NCBI GenBank assembly: GCA_052388455.1
Contig: JBQTIA010000001.1
Location: 1-64,000 of the forward strand
Direction of reading: 5' to 3'
Length of the DNA stretch: 64,000 bases
Source: CAZSNH01 sp052388455
GTDB lineage: Bacteria; Pseudomonadota; Alphaproteobacteria; Rhizobiales; Hyphomicrobiaceae
Shown: positions 62,891 to 64,000 of the stretch, in pieces
How the letters are laid out: the number at the start of each line of letters is the position of its first letter
Position numbering within the stretch: position 1 is the stretch's first letter
Made by a program: the position numbers and the translations under genes
Notes under the pieces: model-generated
What the model was told of the DNA's origin: nothing
What the model saw: only the letters and a program-made list of their open reading frames with translations
The model's database searches: none

Positions 62891-63111
62891 GAATCGATAT
62901 CCTTGACGAAAGGAACTCCGATCATACACGCCTTTGCGTCGCCTGCGGATGCCCTCGCGAACCAACCCACCGCTGCGGGAAACAGTACGCCGTTGTTCCC
63001 CAAGGCACTGCCGTGAGGGCGGCAAAACGATAGGTCATTCGCGGCACTCATGGGTGTGCCGCACATAACAGCCGCAAAAAATAAGGCTGAATCGAACCTC
63101 GGAGAATGATC

Positions 63112-64000
63112 ATGAGCCTCACCGCCTTAAGGACACTGCAATTCAACGTAGCAAACTTGAATCCCGGCCTCGTCTTCACCCCCGCCTTCGTCAACTACAT
63201 GACCGACCTCGTGCCCGTCACCTTCATGGGCAACACGCTCAACATCGACTTCGGCACCAACGATACACTCGTCGGCACGGTCGACAACGACGACATCTCG
63301 ATCCACAACGGCAACGACACCGCCTTCGGCGGCCTGGGCCACGACGTTTTCCGCGACCTCGGCGCCGGCAACGATGTCATGCACGGCGAAGATGGCAACG
63401 ACACCTTCTACCTCGGCGCCGGCAGCGACACTGCCAACGGCGGCAATGGCATCGATACGGTGGACTATTCGTCGATTGCCTTCACGGTTATCGCCGATCT
63501 GCAGTCCGGATTTGCGTTCGCCGATGGCATCGACACGCTGCAGTCCATCGAGCGCGTCATCGGCTCGCAGTGGAACGACACGATGCTCGGCAGCGCCGGA
63601 GCAGATACCTTCTACGGCGGCCTCGGCAACGACAAGCTGGTCGGCCGCGGCGGTGCGGACACGATCTACGGCGGCGCCGGCAACGACCGGATGTGGGGCG
63701 ATACAGAGGCAGTTCCCGACCTCGCGTTCGGCTCCGACGCGCTCTACGGCGAGGACGGCGACGACTGGATGAACGGCGGCCAGAGCAGCGACCTCATGTA
63801 CGGCGGCAACGGCAACGACACCATGCTCGGCGGCGAAGGGTTCTTCACCGACACGATGTTCGGCAACGCCGGCAACGACACGATGGACGGCGGCCAGGGC
63901 AACGACGTGATCAACGGCGGCACCGGACGGGACATCATGACCGGCGGCCAGGGCGTCGACAGGTTCGTGTTCTCTGCCGCCAACGAGTTTTCCGGCCTCA
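63112..64000 (+). CDS. RTX-type calcium-binding repeat protein, C-terminus beyond window
   Basis: ATG 63112, preceded by GGAGAATG, opens a frame that runs off the window after 296 residues. From about residue 60 it is built of RTX nonapeptides of the GGxGxDxUx form, for example LGHDVFRDLGAGNDVMHGED, YGGLGNDKLVGRGGADTIYG and MYGGNGNDTMLGGEG. Calcium folds such repeats into a beta roll outside the cell, and export is usually by a type I secretion system with a C-terminal signal, which would lie outside this window. The first ~55 residues match no domain I know. No secretion genes are visible upstream. Confidence 0.88.
   Translation, partial: MSLTALRTLQFNVANLNPGLVFTPAFVNYMTDLVPVTFMGNTLNIDFGTNDTLVGTVDNDDISIHNGNDTAFGGLGHDVFRDLGAGNDVMHGEDGNDTFYLGAGSDTANGGNGIDTVDYSSIAFTVIADLQSGFAFADGIDTLQSIERVIGSQWNDTMLGSAGADTFYGGLGNDKLVGRGGADTIYGGAGNDRMWGDTEAVPDLAFGSDALYGEDGDDWMNGGQSSDLMYGGNGNDTMLGGEGFFTDTMFGNAGNDTMDGGQGNDVINGGTGRDIMTGGQGVDRFVFSAANEFSGL

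Noticed and set aside
63280..63960. Regular short repeats resembling a CRISPR array
   Set aside because: The repeats are in-frame RTX codons of variable sequence, not identical repeats with unique spacers.

Overview
The window is high-GC DNA from an alphaproteobacterium, most likely of the order Hyphomicrobiales (Rhizobiales). Three things point there: alphaproteobacterial families of unknown function (DUF1192, DUF1465, DUF2093, DUF4170, DUF465), the block ddl-ftsQ-ftsA-ftsZ-lpxC-bamD-ligA, and near-consensus CtrA boxes. Almost all of it is chromosomal housekeeping sequence. I recognise no rRNA, tRNA, CRISPR array, prophage or full insertion sequence.

Layout. 1-9.6 kb: a truncated AsmA-like gene, a UvrD/PcrA helicase, IspE with a large TPR protein, and ETF-ubiquinone oxidoreductase. 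9.7-14.7 kb: a uracil-DNA glycosylase, a GyrI-like protein, MoaB, then a minus-strand run dapA-smpB-peroxiredoxin-peroxiredoxin. 15-24.5 kb: a soluble lytic transglycosylase, a transglutaminase-like protein, an alpha/beta hydrolase, an SDR-like protein without the catalytic residues, a membrane protein with a degenerate EAL domain, a HAD protein and a quinone oxidoreductase. 24.3-35.7 kb: DUF1192, a probable CtrA-linked small RNA, DUF1465, then the division and envelope block ending in ligA. 35.8-43.7 kb: an orphan pqqA, two 16S rRNA modification genes, an M24 aminopeptidase, prmA, a DUF3754 protein and a membrane J-domain protein. 43.7-50.8 kb: kup, a LysM lipoprotein, an alpha/beta hydrolase, rpsU, purK, purE and two DUF465 proteins. 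51-54.1 kb: a GH3 pseudogene broken by a small mobile element, two tiny membrane or exported proteins and an acyl-CoA synthetase. 54.4-62.9 kb: a lipid A/Kdo block (DUF4170, MsbA-like ABC exporter, phosphatase, DUF374-WaaA fusion, LpxK, DUF2093) and xseA. The window ends inside an RTX-type calcium-binding protein gene.

Most notable observations. (1) A 124/154-bp palindromic MITE-like element occurs twice, each copy between 10-bp direct repeats; removing one copy restores the reading frame of a GH3 gene. (2) A probable ~94-nt sRNA lies behind a perfect TTAA-N7-TTAA CtrA box and ends in a textbook terminator. (3) Two copies of a ~134-bp intergenic palindromic repeat keep their stem by compensatory changes. 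(4) A pqqA gene stands alone with its own terminator. (5) DUF374 acyltransferase and Kdo transferase WaaA are fused in one frame. (6) A translationally coupled second peroxiredoxin has lost its cysteines.
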